DNA of 9,396 bases, taken from Oceanococcus sp051252075. Lineage in GTDB: Bacteria; Pseudomonadota; Gammaproteobacteria; Nevskiales; Oceanococcaceae. The notes under the pieces were generated by a model, which was not told where the DNA came from, did no database searches, and worked only from the letters and a program-made list of their open reading frames with translations. Shown here in pieces: positions 1 to 6,093 of the stretch. Location of the stretch: assembly GCA_051252075.1 (NCBI GenBank), contig JBPOFU010000102.1, positions 1 through 9,396 on the forward strand, written 5' to 3'. Position 1 is the stretch's first letter; each line of letters begins with the position of its first letter. The translations under genes were made by a program, and so were the position numbers.

Positions 1-2631
1 GTCCGTGTCTTGCTGACCAAGTACCAGCAGTTCCTGGATTCACGGCACAAGACGCCAGTCGCCCGAGCGATCAAGGACGAAATTCGCAAGGCCCTTGCGG
101 GTTCTGCTGGTTTGTTTCTGGCTTTCGACCCAGAAAAGGGAGCCTCGCCTGCATCCCAAAGCTGGTTGAAGTTAGGTCTTCCAGACCCAGAATTACCTGT
201 CAATTTTTTCCGGCACATTGTAGCTTCCTACTGGATTGATGCCGGTGGAGCCTCTCGCGACCTGTTTACCCAGATTGGGCATTCCGGTTATGCCGATCAC
301 CGATTTTCAGAAGCGACAATGGATTGTCCTTATTCTTTTATGAAGCGGGTTGAGCCCGTTGTCGACGAAATCATAAGGCGGCTGGGTTGGCAGGTTACCG
401 TTATCGACAAAAATCTAAAGTGTCCCATCGATAACCACCTATCATGCGATCTTTCCAGCCGCATTCGACTTGCTTCTCTCCGCGGTAAGGCTAGGATTCG
501 GGATGCAGAGCAATCGCTACAGCAAGAATTACAGCAGGCCTGCCGAGAATTCATTGCCCTCAAGCTCGAAGAGATTGGTGCGGCTGAAAATCCTGATTGG
601 TCGGCACTGGAAGTGGAATGTTTGGCAGAGATTGCGGTCTTGCAGAAATCTCTTCGAGTATCGGCTGGCAGCCGTTCGCACTCCGATACTTTCAAGACCA
701 TCCTTACTGAACTTCAGGATGAGCAGTCCGATGTCATTCTTACTCCGGCAGACGAAGGCAAATACCTCTTGCCCGAACACATGGATGCTTGGGGTGTTGT
801 TTCGCGGTTGCGCGAGTACAAACGTCGAGTGGATTTAGGCAAAGAGCGCAGATTGTCAGATCCCACCTCAATGGCTCTGGATCTTTTGCTGGGTCGGCCT
901 TTTAAGGATAAGCATCATTTTCTGAGTGTGCTCGATGCAATCCACGAGGCCCAGCTACTTTCTGTGCCTAAGAATGTGCTGGAAGTCCGGATGGATGCGG
1001 ACGGGCAGCCGGCAGTGGAATGGCTTTCTCCCGCACTCGCCATTCAGCTGGCGCGGAACTCTCAGGAAAGACACACTGCCAAAGATCTAACTGCAGAGCT
1101 GGCCAAGGTGATGGTCGCGTTGGGATTAAACGGCATAGATTTTCGTTATCCCATTTCTAGGATTATTTCCCTGGTCAGCCAATGTGCCAGGATCGAATAT
1201 CCTGGTCTGTGTATCTCAGCGCATCTAACACCGGATTTCCAGTCTCCCTTGTCAGGAGAGCGAACGGAAGATTGGCGAAACAATCATTTCGGTACCGGGG
1301 CAGGGTGGCCAGAGGGCTTGGAAGAATCCGACGCGCCCAAGGTCAGAACCAAACAGAAACTTGGAGCCATGCCCTGGGAAGATGTCATTAACCAGACTTC
1401 GGGGCTGATCGCCGCTGCCACTCCCGAGACGTCTGAATCCATGAGCCGTTTTCGAGCCCAGGTGAACAAGCAAAAGCAGGAAATTTTTTGCTCATCTGGC
1501 ATGAGTGCCGAGGCACGTATTCTGGTCGATTATCTATCGAGAATTGCCGCCGGTGGCGCGAAAAAGGGTGGCGGCAGTCTGGCTATTTCCACCATTGCGA
1601 AGTATCAGAATGTGGCGACCGCGGCATTGCGATGGATGGCCAGTGACTATGTGAGCTCACCCCAGGAGGCCTATGAATTGATCCTAGGTGATGGCGATGA
1701 GCAGAGTGGCCGTGTGTTGTCATCTTCATATCAACGCTCAAAGATCGAAGCACTTCGCCGACTAGATGCTCTGCTGGTTACTGACTATGGATTCGAACCC
1801 GCCGATCCCCATCTCTGGAGCCAGGTCGATGGTTATCGAAGTCCGGCCAAAGCGGAAATCATCACGGACCGCGAGTATCAAAAAGCCATTTCTATTTTGA
1901 TGGACTGGTCTAGCCAGGCCAGCACCGTGCCGACGCGCAGGTATCAGGCTGCCATCACGTCTCTGATGTTGATGTTTGAAGCGGGACTTCGACCCGAGGA
2001 GTCCATCGGATTGACAGTCGACGATCTCATATATGGAGACGGTCAGGTGCAGTATTTGGTTATTCGGACGAATGCCCTGAGACGGACTAAGAACCGAACA
2101 CGGCAGCGACTAGTTTGCTTGTCTGAACTTTCTGCTGATCTACGAGCTGTTCTGCGATCGGTTGCCCGTCAATCCAAGAAGATTGCAATTTCGACGGGTC
2201 AGTCGAGTGTGCCGCTGTTTGTGAGTGCCGTGCGCTATGTGCAGGAATCAAAATTCATGGCCGACGTCATCAACGAATCCCTGCGGGTGGCTACAGGCTC
2301 AGATTGTGCCAGGCGCTATTCCTGTCGCCACAGTTTTGTGAACCATCATATTCAACGGATTCTTGAAACCCGGTCCGGAGTGTCACTCGGATCACAACCC
2401 AGAGCAGGAGCACAGCCTGTTTTCGATATCGTGGATATTTCGATACGGGCAGGTCACGGCAGAATACGAACCACAGCTCGTCATTACACGCATGTTGGTC
2501 ATCTGGGTCTAGGGTTATTTAGTCCAGCAGTGACATCACCCAATAAGACGTTGGCGTCAGTTTGGCATGGGCGCTCGTTGCCAAAACGTCAGCGGCAGAG
2601 ACTCGATGCCCAGGAAGCAGTCAGTGCGTAG
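1..2631 (+). CDS. gmtZ: Large tyrosine recombinase/integrase, GmtZ-like (5' end open)
   Basis: Site-specific tyrosine recombinase, expected to cut and rejoin DNA for island integration or excision. Numbering from the TTG at 10 (873 residues), the catalytic domain is C-terminal: Arg661 in GLRPEES, a likely beta-hairpin Lys694 (RRTKNR), Arg773 in YSCRHSF, His816 in AGHGR and the nucleophile Tyr826 in ARHYTHV. The usual His of the HxxR box is Tyr770. The roughly 600 residues before it have no motif I recognise; they are far longer than a normal SAM-like arm-binding domain. The frame is open to position 1 with no stop, and the TTG has no visible ribosome site, so the true start may lie upstream. 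Length, weak integrase signature and the overlapping downstream gene suggest GmtZ of Gamma-Mobile-Trio islands, in the order gmtY-gmtZ-gmtX. The integrase call is firm; the GmtZ name is an inference from synteny and memory of the family. Confidence 0.8.
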   Translation, partial: VRVLLTKYQQFLDSRHKTPVARAIKDEIRKALAGSAGLFLAFDPEKGASPASQSWLKLGLPDPELPVNFFRHIVASYWIDAGGASRDLFTQIGHSGYADHRFSEATMDCPYSFMKRVEPVVDEIIRRLGWQVTVIDKNLKCPIDNHLSCDLSSRIRLASLRGKARIRDAEQSLQQELQQACREFIALKLEEIGAAENPDWSALEVECLAEIAVLQKSLRVSAGSRSHSDTFKTILTELQDEQSDVILTPADEGKYLLPEHMDAWGVVSRLREYKRRVDLGKERRLSDPTSMALDLLLGRPFKDKHHFLSVLDAIHEAQLLSVPKNVLEVRMDADGQPAVEWLSPALAIQLARNSQERHTAKDLTAELAKVMVALGLNGIDFRYPISRIISLVSQCARIEYPGLCISAHLTPDFQSPLSGERTEDWRNNHFGTGAGWPEGLEESDAPKVRTKQKLGAMPWEDVINQTSGLIAAATPETSESMSRFRAQVNKQKQEIFCSSGMSAEARILVDYLSRIAAGGAKKGGGSLAISTIAKYQNVATAALRWMASDYVSSPQEAYELILGDGDEQSGRVLSSSYQRSKIEALRRLDALLVTDYGFEPADPHLWSQVDGYRSPAKAEIITDREYQKAISILMDWSSQASTVPTRRYQAAITSLMLMFEAGLRPEESIGLTVDDLIYGDGQVQYLVIRTNALRRTKNRTRQRLVCLSELSADLRAVLRSVARQSKKIAISTGQSSVPLFVSAVRYVQESKFMADVINESLRVATGSDCARRYSCRHSFVNHHIQRILETRSGVSLGSQPRAGAQPVFDIVDISIRAGHGRIRTTARHYTHVGHLGLGLFSPAVTSPNKTLASVWHGRSLPKRQRQRLDAQEAVSA

Positions 2632-3439
2632 CAGCGATCCGATTGACGGGAGTCAATCATCGAAAGAGCAATCGAACTCCGAGCCGAACTCGACGGATTC
2701 AGACGGTGACCCATCAACAAATCTCTCGGCTGCGCTCAACAAGTTTTTCAAGGTTGAATCGCCAATTGCTCGTTCAGAACCCACTGTTCCTGCAGTCACA
2801 GGCGGAACGTCGATGGCTAGGTATGTCGATGCGATTCAATACCTCTCCTCGCTCTGTGAGGGAAAGGGGCATGATATCGCGGTACGTGATGCTGGCTATT
2901 CGGATGAGACAGGCCTTAGGGTAAAGGAAGCTTTGCTTCTGCAAATTTCACGCGTGACGGAGCTGGGCTTTTCTCAGAATTCGGAAGGAGTGGAAGTGAA
3001 GGATATCGGCGGGCATGTGCGGAACCGCTTACAGGATCTCTTGGTTGCTGCGAAAGGACTTCGCAACAAATCGGAAGATGCCGTGACCGCCTTCGGCAAG
3101 GAAGTTAACGGCTTGTTTTCTCGCAATGTCTATCCGGAAAAACCTCGTCCCTACATAGAGCTACACAATGAGGAGGAGTTTTTGCTGACATTACGTGGGG
3201 TGTGTGCTTGCGTTCCCAAGCTGGATAGCATCAGCGTCGAGTTAACCCATCCCAAAGAGCATGAACCTTTCACGCAGGTCATGTCGAAACAGTCGGTGCC
3301 GAGCGTGCCATTCGAATATTTCGCCGAAGATATCACACGCTGGCGCATCGGTTTCCGGAACAATAAAACTGGCAAGTCGGCGAGAACGTTTCTACAGTTG
3401 GTCGTTTTGACTGCGTCACTCAAGGCGGCGGTTGAGTGA
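2606..3439 (+). CDS. gmtX: GmtX-like protein of unknown function, coupled to the integrase
   Basis: 277-residue protein with no motif I can assign. The first 60 or so residues are rich in Ser, Asn, Asp and Pro and look disordered. They are followed by a mostly helical stretch (from MARYVDAIQYL through DLLVAAKGL) and a more mixed C-terminal part starting near YIELHNEEEF. No catalytic signature, signal peptide or membrane segment is visible. The chosen ATG at 2606 overlaps the integrase stop by 26 bp and follows a weak GGCAGAG five bases upstream. An in-frame ATG at 2567 would add 13 residues and lengthen the overlap to 65 bp. The overlap implies co-transcription and probably translational coupling with the integrase. 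Position directly after a GmtZ-like integrase is the main reason for the GmtX call, so the name is tentative. The reading frame itself is well supported by its length, while the alternative frames here are short. Confidence 0.65.
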   Translation: MPRKQSVRSSDPIDGSQSSKEQSNSEPNSTDSDGDPSTNLSAALNKFFKVESPIARSEPTVPAVTGGTSMARYVDAIQYLSSLCEGKGHDIAVRDAGYSDETGLRVKEALLLQISRVTELGFSQNSEGVEVKDIGGHVRNRLQDLLVAAKGLRNKSEDAVTAFGKEVNGLFSRNVYPEKPRPYIELHNEEEFLLTLRGVCACVPKLDSISVELTHPKEHEPFTQVMSKQSVPSVPFEYFAEDITRWRIGFRNNKTGKSARTFLQLVVLTASLKAAVE

Positions 3440-3568
3440 ACATCGGTCGTTCTGCCGCTCGATTCCCAAGTAGATTGTTGCTGATTACGCAACTACCTTC
3501 TCGATGTAGTGCTGCTCTTGCCGGCAAGTGCGGAAAACGACCTTTGTTCCAAGGTTGGTATTAACGGA
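3440..3568. other. Convergent intergenic gap with a 12-bp palindrome
   Basis: This 129-bp gap separates the ends of two convergent genes. The only structure seen is a perfect 12-bp palindrome, CTTGCCGGCAAG, at 3517-3528. No GC-rich stem followed by a T run, which would mark an intrinsic terminator, is evident on either strand. It is the first non-coding DNA after the integrase operon, so an island border or attachment sequence here is possible but not shown. Confidence 0.4.
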
Positions 3569-4258
3569 CTAATCAAAGTCGAAGCCGCCATCGTTGCTCT
3601 TGACGGGTTTCGCGGCGGTAATCACGGCATCGGAGCCAGCAGTTTCAGTGTATATCTCCAATTCAACGAAGCCGCTGGTAGCATCCGCGCACGCGAGGAA
3701 AAAATTACGTTTTAATTCACGCGGAAACTTAAGGCTAAGCTCTTCGTTATCTTCATTCGCGACATGAACAATTCCAGAGCGTAGCGTCAAGCGGAGCGGC
3801 TCGACGATATGTCTTGAGTGACCCTTCTGGGGTGCTATTTTGGTGCGAGCACTGCGTTTGCTGTTGCTTGTTTTTCGCTCGTCCTCGCTGCCATCGTTTG
3901 AACCCGAGTTAAAATTCCACTCTAGCTGCCAACGATTGCCCAATTTACCGTCCAGATACTCTTCGACCTGAGAAAATCGTTCCAAGGTGGTTTCCAGGGT
4001 GGCGTTGTCCAGCGGAAGGACAGTCAAAACGACCGCCTGAAGTACCTCTGAGAGAAAGAGTTCGGGCTTAAGTGAGTACTTCACCTTTTTAAAATGTGCT
4101 TCGATGTTGTCCCAGTTTTTGGCGCGCATCGCCTTCTTGACTGATTCAGTCAGGATTTTTCCGCCCCTGACGTCGTCCTCGGTAGTCCCGACGCAAAGCA
4201 AATAGGCGCCGGCCTCAACCATGTCGCCGGGGCCAAAGTGGCAATCGTCATTTTTCAT
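3569..4258 (-). CDS. Unknown 229-residue two-part protein, divergent from the HTH regulator
   Basis: I do not recognise this family. Residues 1-115 look helical, with aromatic and charged stretches (for example NWDNIEAHFKKVKYSL and SEVLQAVVLTVLPL). Residues about 116-150 form a Ser/Asn/Lys/Arg-rich linker that looks disordered. The C-terminal 75 or so residues alternate hydrophobic and polar positions, suggesting a small beta domain, and end in an acidic aromatic tail, NDGGFDFD. There is no signal peptide, membrane span or catalytic motif, so it is probably cytoplasmic. The ATG at 4258 is chosen because AAGGAT stands seven bases upstream; a TTG at 4345 would add 29 residues but read through the palindrome. 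It is transcribed away from a double helix-turn-helix gene across a shared control region, which suggests that gene regulates it. An effector, adaptor or DNA-associated role is only speculation. Confidence 0.7.
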   Translation of the reverse strand: MKNDDCHFGPGDMVEAGAYLLCVGTTEDDVRGGKILTESVKKAMRAKNWDNIEAHFKKVKYSLKPELFLSEVLQAVVLTVLPLDNATLETTLERFSQVEEYLDGKLGNRWQLEWNFNSGSNDGSEDERKTSNSKRSARTKIAPQKGHSRHIVEPLRLTLRSGIVHVANEDNEELSLKFPRELKRNFFLACADATSGFVELEIYTETAGSDAVITAAKPVKSNDGGFDFD

Positions 4259-4265
4259 TTGAGTT

Positions 4266-4271
4266 ATCCTT
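4266..4271 (-). promoter_or_regulatory. Ribosome binding site for the 229-residue protein
   Basis: Read on the minus strand, AAAAGGATAACTCAAATG places AAGGAT seven bases before the ATG at 4258. It is the best start signal in this region and is why the shorter start was chosen over the TTG at 4345. Confidence 0.65.
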
Positions 4272-4275
4272 TTAA

Positions 4276-4281
4276 AGTATA
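4276..4281 (-). promoter_or_regulatory. Possible -10 box (TATACT) of the leftward gene
   Basis: On the minus strand TATACT differs from the sigma-70 consensus -10 at one position. The inverted repeat (4280-4322) would fill the space between -10 and -35, so a protein bound there would block transcription. Two things argue against it: no good -35 is seen at 17-18 bp, and transcription would start almost inside the ribosome site. An alternative is TTGCAA (4340-4345) with a poor TAAAGA (4317-4322) at 17 bp, which would put the hairpin in the mRNA leader. Confidence 0.3.
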
Positions 4282-4322
4282 AAGATAGAAGTACATGCAT
4301 GTAGCATGTACTTCTATCTTTA
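4280..4322. repeat. Perfect 19-bp inverted repeat, 5-nt loop: probable operator
   Basis: The left arm 4280-4298 (TAAAGATAGAAGTACATGC) is the exact reverse complement of the right arm 4304-4322, with the spacer ATGTA. It lies in the gap between the two divergent genes, 21 bp upstream of the leftward ATG and about 105 bp upstream of the rightward ATG. The dyad is long and AT-rich with no T tract after it, so it is unlikely to be a terminator. The natural reading is a binding site for the neighbouring two-HTH protein, acting on one or both promoters. A structured mRNA leader for the leftward gene is the main alternative. Confidence 0.75.
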
Positions 4323-4333
4323 CCAAAGTCTGA

Positions 4334-4346
4334 CTTGCATTGCAAG
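4334..4346. repeat. 13-bp palindrome overlapping possible divergent -35 boxes
   Basis: CTTGCA-T-TGCAAG is a perfect dyad centred on 4340. It contains TTGCAT on the plus strand and TTGCAA on the minus strand, both weak -35 candidates for the rightward and leftward genes. On the plus strand TTGCAT is followed at 15 bp by TGTTAT (4356-4361), a modest -10 for the HTH gene. It could be a second operator or simply promoter sequence; the evidence is position and symmetry only. Confidence 0.35.
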
Positions 4347-4427
4347 CCTGGCTGTTGTTATGGGTGATTGGAGGGCTGGTTACGCGCGTGTTGCGAACTC
4401 GCATGCCCTCGAGAATTGGTGAGGCAT

Positions 4428-4997
4428 ATGTCCACAGATGAACAAAAATTCGACAATTCGAGCTTGTCTTACGACGCGCGCTTGCTGTTGAGGGTTAAGC
4501 AAGGATTTGACTTAAGATCAGATGCCGAGCTGGCGCGCTTTGTCGGTGTAAAGCGCCAAGTCATATCTAACGTCAATTCAGGCCGTGCGCGTTTGAGTGT
4601 AGGTGCTCGTTTTGTATTACTCGACAAAATTGGTTATCTAAAATTTATCGATGCCATGCAGGATATATTGCCTAGTTCATTGGCTAAGCCGTTTATCGGC
4701 GTTCAGAAAAAGATCACTCGTCTACATCTTTCCAATGACTCTGAATTAATAGACTTTTTGAAGGAGCAACTGGGTTTCAAGTGTGATGAAGAGCTAGCGG
4801 AGTTCCTCGAAGTATCTCGAGGTTACATTTCAACGGTTAGAAGCGGGCGTTCTAAGCTCGGTTTAATGCCGGTGCTAAAAATTATGTTTGAGGGTGCTTC
4901 TGGTGCGAAGAAGGACGAAGTAGGAAAATTGTTGACTATCATTGCCGATGAAATGGCATGCTTTGATGCTGTGGACAAACATCTCGCAGGAGTTTGA
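4428..4997 (+). CDS. Transcriptional regulator with two tandem helix-turn-helix units
   Basis: 189-residue cytoplasmic DNA-binding protein of the lambda-repressor/Cro-like (XRE) or CI-type HTH kind. Residues 32-56 and 120-144 align without gaps at an offset of 88: both follow the pattern D-x-ELA-x-F-x-x-V-x-R-x-x-IS-x-V-x-SGR-x-x-L, with 14 of 25 positions identical, so the protein carries an internal duplication. A Gly-Phe pair precedes each unit (residues 26-27 and 116-117). The C-terminal 35 residues look helical. No ligand, peptidase or toxin domain is seen. The ATG at 4428 is preferred: it is preceded by GGTGAGG, though only three bases away. A TTG at 4368 would add 20 unlikely, Cys- and Arg-rich residues. 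The gene diverges from the unknown 229-residue gene across two palindromes, so autoregulation and control of that neighbour are the likely roles. Its codons look more AT-rich than those of the integrase, hinting at a separate origin. Confidence 0.75.
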   Translation: MSTDEQKFDNSSLSYDARLLLRVKQGFDLRSDAELARFVGVKRQVISNVNSGRARLSVGARFVLLDKIGYLKFIDAMQDILPSSLAKPFIGVQKKITRLHLSNDSELIDFLKEQLGFKCDEELAEFLEVSRGYISTVRSGRSKLGLMPVLKIMFEGASGAKKDEVGKLLTIIADEMACFDAVDKHLAGV

Positions 4998-5057
4998 CTG
5001 CTTGAATTGAATTTACAATAACGACCCAAACTAGACCTTCCTTTGGGGCCCGTCCAT

Positions 5058-5137
5058 TCATAGGCCGGATTTGTCTAGGGTTCCGGGGGAAGTCCAATCA
5101 TAGGCCGGATTTGTCTATGGTTCCGGGGGAAGTCCAC
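5058..5137. repeat. Tandem direct repeat, two 40-bp units
   Basis: Unit 1 (5058-5097) begins TCATAGGCCGGATTTGTCTA and unit 2 (5098-5137) follows it directly. They differ at 5078/5118 (G to T) and at the last base. Each unit contains a short CCGGA/TCCGG dyad and ends in GTCCA; a GTCCA also stands just before unit 1, a possible remnant of a further copy. There are no spacers, so this is not a CRISPR array. It could be an iteron-like binding site, a recombination or attachment sequence, or the product of replication slippage. Confidence 0.8.
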
Positions 5138-5179
5138 AACCGTTTTTAAACCGTCCGTGGAAACGGGGTAGAACCCTAG
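5115..5179. repeat. Imperfect inverted repeat extending out of the second repeat unit
   Basis: CTATGGTTC at 5115-5123 pairs with GAACCCTAG at 5171-5179 with one mismatch; the equivalent stretch of repeat unit 1 (5075-5083) pairs perfectly. Inside, TCCAC (5133-5137) pairs with GTGGA (5157-5161), leaving a symmetric internal loop of 9 and 9 bases and a 19-base terminal loop. It may be a folded RNA or a recombination-site hairpin; no covariation can be checked here. Confidence 0.35.
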
Positions 5180-5205
5180 GCGCTTGTGATGAGCGACACC
5201 CTTTA

Positions 5206-5224
5206 CGGCTGACTTGTTCAGCCG
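5206..5224. terminator. Small hairpin downstream of the leftward operon
   Basis: CGGCTGA (5206-5212) and TCAGCCG (5218-5224) form a perfect 7-bp stem with the loop CTTGT, 20 bases beyond the stop of the PAPS reductase-like gene. Position suits a transcription end for that operon, but no T run follows on either strand. It is therefore at best a weak or factor-dependent terminator or an mRNA-protecting stem. Confidence 0.3.
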
Positions 5225-5244
5225 GAGCCCAATTGAGTGCATTG

Positions 5245-6093
5245 TTATTTATGACACGCCAAACAGACTTTAGACTGACCATATAGTTCATCTATATCAA
5301 TTGGTTCGGCATTTGGACGTAGTGGATTAACGATAGTTTGTGCTCTTTTCTTCGCAACCCTTTTTTCGTGGTCTGCCTGGATTTCTGCAATTCTCGCAGG
5401 TTGTTCTAGCTCGTCTAGAGACTCTCCTTGGGACCAAGTAAAGGGAGAGCCTCCGTCGAGCGCGGTCTTTTCGTAAGCCTTTGCTGCTATGTACGCGTCC
5501 GGGTGATTTTCCCTAAGGCGCACCCATTCAATCTTTTGTTGAAAGAAACAAAAAGTACAGCCGCTTCTAGAGCGCCATTTGTAATACGCCGGAAGCCCTA
5601 AGCCTGAAGACTCAAGGAGATCGATTACACCTGCGCGATCGACTCCAGCGTCTTTGAAGGGAAGGTCGATTATCAAATTTTGTTGCTTTGAAGAGTAACC
5701 TTCCCGATACGGTTCATCGGCCCTTATGGCTACATAACTGATCACTTCAATTCCCTCCGATAGCATCGGCTTGATCCACTCTTCAAAGGGTTTCAGTTTC
5801 AGTTGCCGTGTGCACCATCTTGACTGGGGAGAAGGCAAAAACCCATTAAACTGCTTTAACCAAAAATCAAAGCCTTTGTCTGGGTTTAGCCGCAATATCG
5901 GTTTCCCTAGGAATCCTTCAAGTCGTCCTAAAAATTCATAAACTTCAGGCAATTCCTTCCCCGTATCTGTGAAGAAATACTCTATGTCTAGCTCCGGGTG
6001 GTTTTGGCGCATGTATATGGCAAGCGCTGCACTGTCTTTGCCGCCCGATAAGCCAAGGACGTGTCTTTTCGTTGATTCAAGGCTAGTTGTCAT
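5245..6093 (-). CDS. PAPS reductase-superfamily sulfurtransferase, SspD/DndC-like
   Basis: 282-residue PP-loop ATP pyrophosphatase. The N-terminal SGGKDS (residues 16-21) is the pyrophosphate-binding loop. FFTDTGKELPEVYEF (40-54), SRWCTRQLK (91-99) and IRADEPYREGY (123-133) match the PAPS-reductase fold. Cys94, Cys179 and Cys182 (GCTFCFF), and a C-terminal Cys277-x-x-Cys280, are candidate iron-sulfur cluster ligands, as in the DndC family. Known relatives (DndC, SspD) activate the DNA backbone by adenylation and pass on sulfur received from a cysteine desulfurase, making phosphorothioate DNA. The ATG overlaps the end of the upstream ATPase gene by 11 bp, so the pair is co-transcribed and probably translationally coupled. 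Being last after a giant ATPase fits sspC-sspD better than type 4 BREX, where the PAPS reductase-like brxP comes first. True sulfate-assimilation CysH is unlikely given this neighbour. Superfamily sure; exact system inferred. Confidence 0.8.
   Translation of the reverse strand: MTTSLESTKRHVLGLSGGKDSAALAIYMRQNHPELDIEYFFTDTGKELPEVYEFLGRLEGFLGKPILRLNPDKGFDFWLKQFNGFLPSPQSRWCTRQLKLKPFEEWIKPMLSEGIEVISYVAIRADEPYREGYSSKQQNLIIDLPFKDAGVDRAGVIDLLESSGLGLPAYYKWRSRSGCTFCFFQQKIEWVRLRENHPDAYIAAKAYEKTALDGGSPFTWSQGESLDELEQPARIAEIQADHEKRVAKKRAQTIVNPLRPNAEPIDIDELYGQSKVCLACHK

Larger units (their letters stand above)
4998..5244. other. 247-bp non-coding gap with repeats and dyads
   Basis: The gap lies between the ends of two convergent genes, the HTH regulator and the PAPS reductase-like gene. 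I see no convincing coding region in it. It contains a two-copy 40-bp tandem repeat, an imperfect dyad built on the second copy, and a 7-bp hairpin, each listed separately. Its GC-rich composition contrasts with the AT-rich HTH gene next to it, which would suit a junction between two cargo blocks or a small structured RNA. Neither is demonstrated. Confidence 0.5.

Noticed and set aside
470..838. Open frames overlapping the integrase on either strand, and similar ones opposite the ATPase (for example 7489-7845)
   Set aside because: They lie wholly within longer, motif-bearing genes, have Cys-, Arg- and Ser-rich shadow compositions and no ribosome sites.
3541..3560. Intrinsic terminator for the leftward 229-residue gene
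   Set aside because: ACCTT/AAGGT can form only a 5-bp stem and the following T run is short (CGTTTT on the minus strand), too weak to call.
4259..4345. N-terminal extension of the 229-residue protein to a TTG at 4345
   Set aside because: The extension would be translated through the perfect inverted repeat and is rich in unlikely residues, while the ATG at 4258 has a good ribosome site.
5058..5137. CRISPR array
   Set aside because: The two units abut directly with no unique spacers, there are only two copies, and no cas gene is present.
5245..6093. Assimilatory PAPS reductase (CysH)
   Set aside because: The neighbour is a defence-type giant ATPase rather than sulfate-assimilation genes, and the GCTFC and CLAC cysteine pattern is closer to DndC/SspD than to CysH.
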